Shown here piece after piece: positions 35,350-43,074 of a DNA stretch of 64,000 nucleotides (the stretch's first letter is position 1; each line of letters starts with the position of its first letter). The stretch comes from an uncultured Porphyromonadaceae bacterium (GTDB lineage: Bacteria; Bacteroidota; Bacteroidia; Bacteroidales; Muribaculaceae), in NCBI GenBank assembly GCA_905198125.1, contig CAJKBH010000004.1:47586-111585 (forward strand). The letters run 5' to 3'. The notes under the pieces are model-generated. The model was not told the DNA's origin. It did not search any database and was given only the letters and a program-made list of their open reading frames with translations. Made by a program: the position numbers and the translations under genes.

Positions 35350-36587
35350 TGTATTATATCCATCCCCACAAGGCGGTCGGCGCGTTCGCCGGGACTCCGC
35401 TTCCATACCCTCACCACATATTGGTTGCCGGTCTCCCACTTGTTGCCGTCCAGGCCATGCACATTGCCATCCGCATCCTTCACCTTATAACGGTAATTGT
35501 AGGCTCCCTGTTTCAGAGGCATCTGAAGCAGATAGGCCCCCTCGGCATCGGAATATGTCATGCGGTTGCGGTCGGTATATAGGCCGTCGGTCATTTCGCC
35601 GTCTACATAGACATCGCCGCCGGGTATCTCGTCTGTATCCAGACGGAAATGTACCGTGATATAGTCGGCCCCGATGTTTGAGTCGGTAGCGTTGTATTCG
35701 CGCACTATGTAGCGGCCATGCTGCGTGCGGTCGTATTCATACTCCCTGCGGGCCCGCGGCGCGTCGGGCTTGAGCCAGACGTGGAAGTTGGTTCCCTCGT
35801 AATGCAGCGAGTCCACCTTCATGCCGGCGAAGCGGTTGGACACCGATTCGAAACGAAGGTATTCGTTTCCGGCCGGGAAGATAAGCTGCGGGATGTGCTC
35901 GTATATCAACACGTTGCCGTTGACACGTCCCGGCATGGGAATCATGCGTGTTTCGTTGTCGATGTTCCGGCTCACTTCCACGCGGTAGTCGCCGTAGGGA
36001 TTCGAGCCGTCCTGCAGGTCGACGGTCACGGCAACGCCCAATTGCTGCCATTCGTCGTTGAAACCGCGGTCGGTGCGCGACGTCATGGTGCCGGCCACCT
36101 CTGCCATGTTCTCGCTGACCTGAAACCGGGCCTGCAACAGCACGTCGTCAGGTTCCTGCGGGTCGTACACCTGCAGCAGGTAGTTGCCGCTGCGCAGTAT
36201 GCCGCACCGCTCGTCCGGAATCTCGATGCGATAGTTCACGTAATGCACGAACGTGGCGGTGGAATACGCGAAATCCTCTATCTTATTGGCGTTGAAACCG
36301 TCTATGTATTCACTCTCCACAAGAGCCGACGGCTGCCAGTCGGCGTTGCAGTGTATCAGCCGCCATTCCAGCCAGCTGTTGTCCTCCCCTATCTCGTCGA
36401 AGGTTACCTCGATCCTGTCCTGCGAGCCGATGCGGATTAATGGAGGCGCGTCGAACAGGTCGATGTTCTGCACCTTCAGCGTCTTGAACCTCGGCGAGAA
36501 TATCTGCTGGCGCGTGTCTATGTCGGCCCGGGCCGCGGTCAATACCGTGGTCAGCGCTACAAGGAATGTCAGCAACCGTCTTACCAT
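35346..36587 (-). CDS. Type IX secretion system plug protein (DUF5103)
   Basis: 413 aa from ATG 36587, which overlaps the end of ung (ATGGTAA); a longer frame would run far into ung. Signal peptide MVRRLLTFLVALTTVLTAARA. The mature protein starts with the family motif TRQQIFSPRFKTLKVQN and is all-beta (FHVWLKPDAPRARREYEYDR near 240, YNYRYKVKDADG near 390). Family knowledge: Plug closes the periplasmic face of the SprA translocon when idle. No other T9SS gene is in the window, so a working system is only suggested. Confidence 0.9.
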   Translation of the reverse strand: MVRRLLTFLVALTTVLTAARADIDTRQQIFSPRFKTLKVQNIDLFDAPPLIRIGSQDRIEVTFDEIGEDNSWLEWRLIHCNADWQPSALVESEYIDGFNANKIEDFAYSTATFVHYVNYRIEIPDERCGILRSGNYLLQVYDPQEPDDVLLQARFQVSENMAEVAGTMTSRTDRGFNDEWQQLGVAVTVDLQDGSNPYGDYRVEVSRNIDNETRMIPMPGRVNGNVLIYEHIPQLIFPAGNEYLRFESVSNRFAGMKVDSLHYEGTNFHVWLKPDAPRARREYEYDRTQHGRYIVREYNATDSNIGADYITVHFRLDTDEIPGGDVYVDGEMTDGLYTDRNRMTYSDAEGAYLLQMPLKQGAYNYRYKVKDADGNVHGLDGNKWETGNQYVVRVWKRSPGERADRLVGMDIIQ

Positions 36588-37261
36588 ACGATGGGTGTTT
36601 TGCCGTGCGCCACGAGGTATTCGTTGGCGCGTGTAAACTGATGGTTGCCGAAGAATCCGCGGCTGGCCGACAAGGGCGACGGATGCACGCATGTCATGAC
36701 CAAGTGACGGCTACGGTCTATGAAATCGCCGCGACGTATGGCGTCCGAACCCCACAACAGGAACACAAGGTGGTCGCGCTGTTCGGCCAAGAGGCGCACC
36801 GCCGCTTCGGTGAACCGTTCCCAGCCTATGCCGCTGTGGGATTTGGGCTGATGCTCGCGCACGGTCAGCGAGGCGTTGAGCAGCAGGACGCCCTGCCGCG
36901 CCCAGCGGGTAAGGTCGCCGTCCGCGGGAATCGGGGCACCGGTGTCGTCGCTCACCTCCTTGAAGATGTTGCGCAGCGACGGGGGTATCAGCACACCGGG
37001 GGCTACGGAGAATGCCAGACCGTTGGCCTGACCCGGGCCATGATAAGGGTCCTGGCCCATAATCACCACCTTCACCTGGTCGAATGGTGTGTTGTCGAAC
37101 GCCGCGAATATACGGCTGCCCGGTGGATAACACGGATTGCCGGGACGCGAATACTCGTCACGCACCCGCGCCGTAAGCTCGCGGAAATACGGTGCTGCGA
37201 ATTCCTGCGACAGCACCCGTTTCCATCCCGACTCTATGCGAATATCCTGATTTCCCTCCAT
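36581..37261 (-). CDS. ung: Uracil-DNA glycosylase, family 1
   Basis: 226 aa. It removes uracil from DNA in base-excision repair. The catalytic water-activating motif is GQDPYHGPGQANGLAFSV near 69-86, and the DNA-intercalation motif HPSPLSASRGFFG near 193-205; LLLNASLTVRE is the uracil-recognition strand. Length and motifs are complete. ATG 37261 is 55 nt downstream of a -7 element. It is first in a tight group with the plug and DUF3109 genes. Confidence 0.97.
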   Translation of the reverse strand: MEGNQDIRIESGWKRVLSQEFAAPYFRELTARVRDEYSRPGNPCYPPGSRIFAAFDNTPFDQVKVVIMGQDPYHGPGQANGLAFSVAPGVLIPPSLRNIFKEVSDDTGAPIPADGDLTRWARQGVLLLNASLTVREHQPKSHSGIGWERFTEAAVRLLAEQRDHLVFLLWGSDAIRRGDFIDRSRHLVMTCVHPSPLSASRGFFGNHQFTRANEYLVAHGKTPIVW

Positions 37262-37321
37262 CTTTTTATTTATCGTTATGCTTATTATGCATCAGGCGCA
37301 TTGATGATTGCCCATTTCTAA

Positions 37322-37329
37322 CAAAGTTA
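37322..37329 (-). promoter_or_regulatory. -7 element upstream of ung
   Basis: Read on minus, TAACTTTG (37329-37322); the predicted start is near 37316. No TTTG is found at the right distance upstream. The same octamer precedes the tRNA gene, the 43075 gene and the AraC gene. Confidence 0.45.
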
Positions 37330-37404
37330 GCAACAATTTCGCTATATACCATAAAAAAATGACATAAATTTGAGCGAATAGTTAAATATCCCCGAATTTT
37401 TCAC

Positions 37405-37412
37405 TAACTTTG
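37405..37412 (+). promoter_or_regulatory. -7 element upstream of the tRNA-Arg gene
   Basis: TAACTTTG ends 98 nt before the tRNA 5' end. No matching -33 TTTG is present at 19-21 nt. Confidence 0.45.
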
Positions 37413-37510
37413 CAATCGGAAAGCGACCGACGCCCTCTGTTTTGAGTATTCAATACATTGATGATTGCTCGATTCCGGGCATAAGACACAGGTTGCCTGC
37501 CATACAGAAC

Positions 37511-37582
37511 GTTCCCGTAGTTCAATGGATAGAATATCGGATTCCGGTTCCGACGATTAGGGTTCGACTCCCTACGGGAATA
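37511..37582 (+). tRNA. tRNA-Arg, anticodon CCG
   Basis: A full cloverleaf can be drawn. Acceptor stem GTTCCCG/CGGGAAT (first pair G-U), D arm GTTC/GAAT, anticodon stem TCGGA/TCCGA around the loop TTCCGGT with anticodon CCG, and T arm TAGGG/CCCTA around TTCGACT. The discriminator base is A and CCA is not encoded. It reads CGG codons. Confidence 0.93.
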
Positions 37583-37588
37583 CAGAGT

Positions 37589-37629
37589 AAAAACTCCAAT
37601 CTGCTGTTCATCAGTAGATTGGAGTTTTT
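37589..37629 (+). terminator. Terminator after tRNA-Arg
   Basis: AAAAACTCCAATCT (37589-37602) pairs perfectly with AGATTGGAGTTTTT (37616-37629), with CTG/CAG extending the stem. The stem ends in a T run 7 nt after the tRNA. Confidence 0.9.
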
Positions 37630-37662
37630 ATTATTAACGCAGACTATCCCGGCCGCACTGCA

Positions 37663-37722
37663 ACTGGAGTGACGACGTCCACGTCGTCAAAATATGGGCG
37701 ACGTGGACGTCGCCCCTCCAGT
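37663..37722. repeat. REP-like element: two palindromes inside an inverted repeat
   Basis: Outer arms ACTGGAG (37663-37669) and CTCCAGT (37716-37722) enclose GACGACGT/ACGTCGTC (37671-37688) and GGGCGACGT/ACGTCGCCC (37696-37715), each with a 2-nt centre. It lies between the tRNA terminator and the 3' end of a minus-strand gene and could fold on either strand. Related copies are at 31381-31462 and 40310-40543. Confidence 0.75.
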
Positions 37723-37776
37723 CACCGACAACTTACAGACGGAGAGAGGACTGCAATACTAATCATTAATTGCTAA

Positions 37777-38601
37777 TTACAGCGTCGGGGATTTAATCAG
37801 GGTCTGGATGTCGGAGAGGGTGAACCCGCCTTCCAGATACAGGACCGCGTCGTGCTGCTTGTAGTCGCCGCCCTGCACTATCAGCAGTTTCGTAAACTCT
37901 TTCTTCGCTTCGTCCCACACTCCGTAGAATTCAGATGCCTTTTCGTTCCTGACCTCCCGGGATACAAGCTCCAGACCGTTCCGGCCTATCAGTTCCTGCA
38001 CGGCATGTTTCAGCTTGCTGTCGTTGTACGAGTATTTGCATTTCACCATCTCCATCTTTGTCACCTTGTCCACCGGAATGTCCTGCACGGTCTTGGGCGA
38101 CAGCGTGCGCAGCATCAACGGCGACAGATACGTGTAGTCGTACATGCTCGCATTTTTGGAGAAGTCGGCGAAATATTGCCGGCGGTCCTTTGCATCCCTT
38201 ACGTCTATGCCCAGGAACTGCCAGTCCTTGGATTCCACCAGGTCAATGCTCTTTGTATCGGCAGGGAGGGCCGGAAAAACCAGATCGAATTCCGAAATGC
38301 CAGACTTCGGCATCCAATGCTCCTTGTCTATGCCGATTCCCACGGTATTCTTCAGAGGATACGTTTCGGTTCCGGCCTGAATATAGGTATTTTTGGATAC
38401 TCTGATCCACCATTCGGGCTTGAACTTTACCGACAGCCTCACCACGGTGGAATCGGGCAACAGGTCCACGCCGCAGACAGTGACCCGGCACCCTCGGTTG
38501 TCGGTGGTGTTGAGACGCACGGGGGGATAGTTCACAGTCCTCGCCGCCATCGGCAACGCCAGCATGGCGACCATGCCCAGTATATAAAGCAACTTTTTCA
38601 T
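37777..38601 (-). CDS. Secreted protein: TlpA-associated-type N-terminal domain fused to a DUF4252-like domain
   Basis: 274 aa. Signal peptide 1-20 (MLALPMAARTV). Residues about 25-140 are a beta-sandwich (WWIRVSKNTYIQAGTETYPL, IDKEHWMPKSGISEFDLVFP) that I recall from N-termini of Bacteroidales TlpA-like proteins. Residues about 145-274 (YTYLSPLMLRTLSP, KYSYNDSKLKHAVQELIGRN, FTKLLIVQGGDYKQHDAVLY) align with the DUF4252 protein encoded upstream, so this is a fusion with a paralogue. It is the last gene of the sigma-factor operon, 11 nt after its neighbour. Function unknown; probably a periplasmic or envelope effector of that sigma factor. Confidence 0.75.
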   Translation of the reverse strand: MKKLLYILGMVAMLALPMAARTVNYPPVRLNTTDNRGCRVTVCGVDLLPDSTVVRLSVKFKPEWWIRVSKNTYIQAGTETYPLKNTVGIGIDKEHWMPKSGISEFDLVFPALPADTKSIDLVESKDWQFLGIDVRDAKDRRQYFADFSKNASMYDYTYLSPLMLRTLSPKTVQDIPVDKVTKMEMVKCKYSYNDSKLKHAVQELIGRNGLELVSREVRNEKASEFYGVWDEAKKEFTKLLIVQGGDYKQHDAVLYLEGGFTLSDIQTLIKSPTL

Positions 38602-38612
38602 TGGTATGTGTT

Positions 38613-39080
38613 TTAATTGTTCTCAAATAAGTTTGATAAATCCTTAGGAGTCAGCTCGCCTGCCAGATACATAAGTCTGGCTTGGCAATGCTGCGCATCG
38701 CGATACTTTATCAGCAGCAGATGGGTAAACACTCCGCGGTCCGAATCCCATACGGCATAGAATTCATTGCGTTTCCGGTCGTCGTCACGGGCAAACATCA
38801 GCTCCATCCCGTTGTCGGCTATGGCTTTGGACACTGTTTCCCTGAAGTTGCGTCCGCATCCCAGGTCTTTGGTGCCGACCATCTCCACGAGCCGGATTTT
38901 ATCCATCGGCATGTTCATGGTCATCTTCTTGGCGGATACGGGTTCTTTATCCGGCATCAGGAATGTATATTCAAACCCCTTCACGTTGTCGAGCCTGTCG
39001 AACTGCCGCGCCGTATTTTCGGCATGAGGGCTCAGATAAATAGCCATCAGGGCTACTAAAATTAAAAAAATCCTTTTCAT
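38613..39080 (-). CDS. DUF4252 family secreted protein
   Basis: 155 aa. Signal peptide (MKRIFLILVALMAIYLSPHAEN), with a single compact DUF4252-like domain: FEYTFLMPDKEPVS, FRETVSKAIADNGMELMFA, FYAVWDSDRGVFTHLLLIKY, ARLMYLAGELTPKDL. DUF4252 proteins regularly follow ECF sigma and anti-sigma genes in Bacteroidales, but no activity is established that I know of. The start overlaps the stop of the anti-sigma-like gene by 4 nt, so the genes are translationally coupled. Confidence 0.85.
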   Translation of the reverse strand: MKRIFLILVALMAIYLSPHAENTARQFDRLDNVKGFEYTFLMPDKEPVSAKKMTMNMPMDKIRLVEMVGTKDLGCGRNFRETVSKAIADNGMELMFARDDDRKRNEFYAVWDSDRGVFTHLLLIKYRDAQHCQARLMYLAGELTPKDLSNLFENN

Positions 39081-39742
39081 AATTCACACAATATGGAATT
39101 CAAAATTTCCGAAGCATCCTTCAGACTGCCATACACGTCGATGGACATTTCCTGCCCGTCATCCAATACCTCCGGCGACACCACAATCGTGATTTCATTC
39201 GGGATATCCGTTTCATGGCCGGGACTGACCACGTCTGCCATCTCCTCGCGCATTGCAAAGAAGGTGGCCCAGGCATCTTCCGGATCTGCGGGTGCGGTAT
39301 CTTCCGGCTGTTCAGCGGCAACGCGTGTCTGCGAATGCGCGTATGCTTTCCGAGGCATGACCGAATGCTGCACCGGAGCAGGCGCATTGCCTGTATAATC
39401 ATCCTGTATTTTTACCGGCTTCACCGTTTCAACGGTCGCCATCCGCGTGGCTTTCTCGGTTCCGTAATCAGGCATGAACAGCCACACGGCCACAGCCATT
39501 ACCGCGACGCATGCCGCCGCTGCCGACAGCCATACTCCCCACTGCGGACGGCGCCTCGTTTCCCTTTCCTTGGCGGCAAGGTTGCTGATGAATGCATCGG
39601 CATCCGCGGCCAGTATCTCGTAGTCCGAATCTGAAACGCACGCCTCCAGTTCCCTCTCCTCCCCGGTGGAAAGAGACGCATCGTCCCAGGCGCCCAACAG
39701 CGCCGACAGCTTGCGGTAATCCATGTTCTCTCTCCTTTTCAT
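39077..39742 (-). CDS. Anti-sigma-factor-like single-pass membrane protein
   Basis: 221 aa. The cytoplasmic N-terminus (1-65, DYRKLSALLGAWDDASLSTG, ERELEACVSDSDYEILAADA) has the size and acidic helical character of an anti-sigma domain, though no zinc HxxxCxxC motif is present. One membrane helix follows (about 72-92, SAAAACVAVMAVAVWLFMP), then a periplasmic segment rich in Ala/Pro/Glu. The start overlaps the stop of the sigma gene (ATGA). Pairing and topology suggest it holds the ECF sigma factor at the membrane until a signal arrives. The exact family is not recognised. Confidence 0.78.
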   Translation of the reverse strand: MKRRENMDYRKLSALLGAWDDASLSTGEERELEACVSDSDYEILAADADAFISNLAAKERETRRRPQWGVWLSAAAACVAVMAVAVWLFMPDYGTEKATRMATVETVKPVKIQDDYTGNAPAPVQHSVMPRKAYAHSQTRVAAEQPEDTAPADPEDAWATFFAMREEMADVVSPGHETDIPNEITIVVSPEVLDDGQEMSIDVYGSLKDASEILNSILCEL

Positions 39743-40227
39743 TTTATATCGTTATTTAAAAATTTCCTAAGACTCTTTCTGGCTCTTGACAGTAATGTGC
39801 GGACATTACCCGGCGATTGCCCCGACATCTGCGCCACGTCATCGTTCGACAAGCCTAAGATTGCCGACATCCTGATCACCTCGCGCTGCGCAGCCGGCAA
39901 CGACTCGATGTGCGCCATTACCTTGGCCAACCGGTCCTTATGCTCCAGCCGCGTCTCCGGGTCGAGACTTTCGACTATTTCCGGAATGACGGTCTCCAGT
40001 CGGTTGGTGCGACGCAGCATCGACAGCGCGCAGTTTCGGACGGTACGCAGACAGTACGCCTTCACGTTGTCAACACGCTCCAGTTCATCGCGCCGGTTCC
40101 ACAACGCCAGCAGACAGTCCTGCAGACAGTCCGAGGCTTCCTCGCGGTCGCCCAGCACGGCCATCGCCATACCGGCCATCAGCCGGTGATGCGGCATCAC
40201 TATGTCCCTGAACTGCTGTTCCGTCAT
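39739..40227 (-). CDS. ECF-type RNA polymerase sigma factor
   Basis: 162 aa. Region 2 (about 8-75: MPHHRLMAGMAMAVLGDREE, ASDCLQDCLLALWNRRDEL, NVKAYCLRTVRNCALSMLRR) binds the core enzyme and the -10-like element. Region 4 (about 105-155: IESLPAAQREVIRMSAILGL, SNDDVAQMSGQSPGNVRTLL, SRARKSLRKFL) is the helix-turn-helix for the -35-like element. Normal length for an ECF factor. It heads a four-gene operon with an anti-sigma-like protein and two DUF4252-type proteins. A possible -7 element (minus, 40298-40291, TATTTTTG) lies 64 nt upstream. The operon's own genes are probable targets. Confidence 0.93.
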   Translation of the reverse strand: MTEQQFRDIVMPHHRLMAGMAMAVLGDREEASDCLQDCLLALWNRRDELERVDNVKAYCLRTVRNCALSMLRRTNRLETVIPEIVESLDPETRLEHKDRLAKVMAHIESLPAAQREVIRMSAILGLSNDDVAQMSGQSPGNVRTLLSRARKSLRKFLNNDIK

Positions 40228-40309
40228 GTCTCGGTTTTTACTGTCGTTTTATTATAAGACTCGCAACCTCGTTTTTTGTTACAAAAAAGACAAAAATAAT
40301 GGCATGTGC

Positions 40310-40543
40310 GTAGTGGCGCAGGCACTCCGTACCGCGCAGGTCCTTTTGACAGGAGAACAGGAGAACAGGAGTGCAGCGTAGGGGCGCGGACACTCCGTGC
40401 CGCGCAGGGTCTTTTGACAGGAGAACAGGAGAACAGGAGTGCGTGCGTAGTGGCGCGGATACTCCGTGCCGCGCAGGTCCTTTTGACAGGAGAACAGGAG
40501 AACAGGAGTGCAGCGTAGAGGCGCGGGTACTCCGTGCCGCGCA
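40310..40543. repeat. Tandem array of a 68-69-bp REP-like unit (3.4 copies)
   Basis: Units start at 40310, 40378, 40447 and 40515 (partial). Each has GTAGnGGCGCGG, a CTCCGT loop, and CCGCGC forming a hairpin, then TTTTGACAGGAGAACAGG repeated as AGGAGAAC steps. Units differ at only a few bases. The 484-nt gap 40228-40711 also holds a possible sigma-gene -7 element, a terminator and a nonamer repeat. Open frames here are repeat artefacts. Confidence 0.9.
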
Positions 40544-40643
40544 TCAGACTCGGACAAAATGCCGATTGTAGAAACCATGAATGAAACAATGAGAATCGGT
40601 GCCTCGGAGAGGCAATGCGCGGGCTGTCCACAGACGCGCTACT

Positions 40644-40674
40644 AAAAAAGAGACATCCCGTGCGGAATGTCTCT
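40644..40674 (-). terminator. Terminator of the GH97 gene
   Basis: On minus, AGAGACAT (40674-40667) pairs with ATGTCTCT (40656-40649), followed by a T run (plus-strand A run 40644-40649). It lies about 40 nt past the GH97 stop. Confidence 0.8.
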
Positions 40675-40709
40675 TAACTTTCTCAACTTTGTAAACTTTT
40701 TCAACTACA
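40674..40709. repeat. Degenerate 9-nt-period repeat (4 units)
   Basis: TTAACTTTC, TCAACTTTG, TAAACTTTT and TCAACTACA fill the space between the GH97 stop codon (40712-40714) and its terminator. It is closely similar to 4525-4560 and 5315-5350. Confidence 0.75.
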
Positions 40710-40711
40710 AG

Positions 40712-42829
40712 TCACTTTACCACCGGCTTGATGGAGATGGCGTAGCCGCCGCCGGGAGCCGCCTTCAGCTTGAGGCGCGTCTTGCTGTTCACATTCTTCT
40801 TGGTGATGGTGTAGGCCTGCGGGTTGGTCTTGTAGTGTGCGTCCTTGGCGTCGGCGTATATGATGGCCTCATACTTCTTGCCGGGGTCGAGGAAATCGAA
40901 CGATACGGTCGACTCATGTCCGCCTTCCCATGCGGTGCAGCCTACGAACCAGTCGTCGGCACCCTTGGCCTTACGTGCTGCCACGATGTAGCGTCCAGGC
41001 TCGGCCTCCAGGTAACGGCTCTCGTCCCAGTCTACGGCCACATCCTTGATGAACTGGAAGGCATCCATGAACTTTGAATAGTTCTCGGGAGTGTCGGCCG
41101 CCATCTGCAGCGGGCTGTACATCGTGACGTACAGAGCCAGCTGGCGCGCCAGCGTGCTGTTGACATGACTGGTGTTGTTGGGATTGTTCTCCTTCATGTC
41201 CATCACGAAGATGCCGGGCGTGTAGTCCATCGGGCCGCCCTGCAGACGGGTGAAGGGCAGGATGGTGGTGTGGAACGGCTTACTTCCGCCGAACGACTCG
41301 TACTCGGTGCCGCGCGCGCTCTCGTTGCCAATCAGGTTGGGATAAGTGCGGTACAGTCCGGTGGGACGCACGGCCTCGTGCGCGTTGACCATGATCTTGT
41401 GCTTGGCAGCCTCCTTGACGGCATACAGGTAGTGGTCGTTGAGCGACTGGCTGTAGTGATGCTCGCCACGGGGCAGCACGTCGCCTACGTATCCGCTCTT
41501 TACGGCGTTGTAGCCATACTTGTTCATCAGATTGTAGGCATCCTCCATGCAGCGCTCATAGTTGCGCGTCGAGCCTGAGGTTTCGTGGTGCATCATCAGC
41601 TTCACACCCTTGGAATGGGCGTAATCGTTCAGCATCTTTATGTCGAAGTCGGGATACGGGGTCACGAAGTCGAACACACGGTCCTTGTGATGACCGAACC
41701 AGTCCTCCCAGCCGATATTCCAGCCCTCCACCAGCACCTGGTCGAAGCCATGTTCGGCGGCGAAGTCTATGTATTTCTTCACGTTTTCGTTGTTGGCCGC
41801 ATGATAGCCGTGGGGCTTGGTCTTGGTGTAGTCCAGCTCGTCGATCTTGACCGACGGCAGGTCGCTGGTGTAGCTCCACTGCTTGGCGTTGTTGATCATC
41901 TCCCACCATACGCCCACGTATTTAACGGGTTTAATCCATGATGTGTCGGAAATCTTGCAGGGCTCGTTCAGGTTCTCGGTCAGGTTGGAGCTCAGCATGT
42001 CGCGTGCGTCGTCGCTGACCATCACCGTTCGCCACGGCGTCTTGGCGGGTGCCTGCATGAATGCCTTGTTGCCCACGGCGTCGGGGGTGAGCCAGGAAGT
42101 GAACACCATGTTCTTGTCATCCAGATTCAGGTGCATACAACTGTAGTCCACCAATGCGGCTTCGTGCAGGTTGATGTAGAGGCCGTCGTCGGTCTTCATC
42201 TGCAACGATGTCTGAACACCCGTGGGGCTGAAGGTGGTCTGCGACGAGTTGGGCGTTATGGCGCCGTCCATCAGTCCGCGTATCTCCGACAGCTTGCTTT
42301 CGGTGTAGTCGTACTCCTGGGTGTCGTAGTCGCCGGGTATCCACCATGCGGTGTGGTCGCCCGCCATGCCGAACTGAGACTTCTCCTCGGCGACGGTGAA
42401 ATAGACTAAGTTCTTCTGCTGCGGGAATTCGTAGCGGAAGCCCACTCCATCGTCATACACGCGGAAGCGTATGTTCATCTGACGGTCGGTCTTGGGCTGG
42501 TCCAGCTCCATCAGCACCTCGTTGTAGTGGTTGCGTATCTCCTTGTTCTCGCCCCACACCGGCGTCCAGGTCTCGTCAAAGGAGGATTCCTCCCAGCCCT
42601 TTACCTTGAATCCGTCGGTCAGGTTCTCGGCATCCTTCAGCTCGAGTCCCAATGTGGAGGGGATGATTACTTTCTTGTTCTTGTAGTCCACGCTGTAGGT
42701 GGGTTTGCCGTCCACCACGTCGGCGTGGAGCACTACGTTGCCGTTCGGCGACTTCACATCCAGGGCATAAATCGCGCCCGGCATCAGCATCAGCCCGGCC
42801 AGGGCGAAAGCTACTTTTGGGTTCTTCAT
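40712..42829 (-). CDS. susB: GH97 alpha-glucosidase, SusB-like
   Basis: 705 aa. Signal peptide MKNPKVAFALAGLMLMPGAIYA. The N-terminal beta-supersandwich runs to about residue 280 (LDVKSPNGNVVLHADVVDGK), followed by the TIM barrel and a C-terminal beta-sandwich. The three glutamates of the inverting, calcium-dependent B. thetaiotaomicron SusB are conserved in context: MMHHETSGS, VNAHEAVRPTG and ARGTEYESFGG. LVEGWNIGWEDWFG marks the active-site entrance. It should release glucose from malto-oligosaccharides in the periplasm. Unlike susB in the starch locus, it stands alone with its own promoter, without susCD nearby. Confidence 0.95.
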   Translation of the reverse strand: MKNPKVAFALAGLMLMPGAIYALDVKSPNGNVVLHADVVDGKPTYSVDYKNKKVIIPSTLGLELKDAENLTDGFKVKGWEESSFDETWTPVWGENKEIRNHYNEVLMELDQPKTDRQMNIRFRVYDDGVGFRYEFPQQKNLVYFTVAEEKSQFGMAGDHTAWWIPGDYDTQEYDYTESKLSEIRGLMDGAITPNSSQTTFSPTGVQTSLQMKTDDGLYINLHEAALVDYSCMHLNLDDKNMVFTSWLTPDAVGNKAFMQAPAKTPWRTVMVSDDARDMLSSNLTENLNEPCKISDTSWIKPVKYVGVWWEMINNAKQWSYTSDLPSVKIDELDYTKTKPHGYHAANNENVKKYIDFAAEHGFDQVLVEGWNIGWEDWFGHHKDRVFDFVTPYPDFDIKMLNDYAHSKGVKLMMHHETSGSTRNYERCMEDAYNLMNKYGYNAVKSGYVGDVLPRGEHHYSQSLNDHYLYAVKEAAKHKIMVNAHEAVRPTGLYRTYPNLIGNESARGTEYESFGGSKPFHTTILPFTRLQGGPMDYTPGIFVMDMKENNPNNTSHVNSTLARQLALYVTMYSPLQMAADTPENYSKFMDAFQFIKDVAVDWDESRYLEAEPGRYIVAARKAKGADDWFVGCTAWEGGHESTVSFDFLDPGKKYEAIIYADAKDAHYKTNPQAYTITKKNVNSKTRLKLKAAPGGGYAISIKPVVK

Positions 42830-42908
42830 CGGTTGTCGTGTTTTTATTAATCAGGTTGTTTCGAAAATCTTTGTCCTCGAAAAATCAATATGTTTAAAAA
42901 TTCCATCA

Positions 42909-42940
42909 CAAAGGTACAATATATTAGGGCCATTGTCAAG
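42909..42940 (-). promoter_or_regulatory. Promoter of the GH97 gene
   Basis: On minus, CTTG (42940-42937), a 20-nt spacer, then TACCTTTG (42916-42909). One mismatch in the -33 box. The predicted leader is about 75 nt. Confidence 0.55.
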
Positions 42941-43019
42941 CGATTTTTCTAATTATGTAAAAGCCTTTAACATATTTATTGTTATGTTTCAAACATTTAA
43001 CCAATGCAAATATAACAAA

Positions 43020-43050
43020 TTTGGTAGTATAGAAAAATACACTAACTTTG
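43020..43050 (+). promoter_or_regulatory. Promoter of the thioredoxin-like lipoprotein gene
   Basis: TTTG at 43020-43023, a 19-nt spacer, then TAACTTTG at 43043-43050; the predicted start is near 43056. It overlaps a TTG at 43048, which argues for the ATG at 43075 as the true start. Confidence 0.7.
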
Positions 43051-43074
43051 CATTCCGAGACCATCGACTCAGAT

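Noticed and set aside
37511..37722. Integrated element at the tRNA-Arg gene
   Set aside because: No integrase and no direct repeat of the tRNA 3' end is visible downstream; ordinary genes follow.
40310..40543. CRISPR array
   Set aside because: There are no variable spacers between repeats; units are contiguous and nearly identical along their whole length, and no cas genes are near.
40306..40571. Cys/Arg-rich small open frames across the tandem repeats
   Set aside because: Units of 68-69 bp are not multiples of three, and the peptides are repeat artefacts on both strands.
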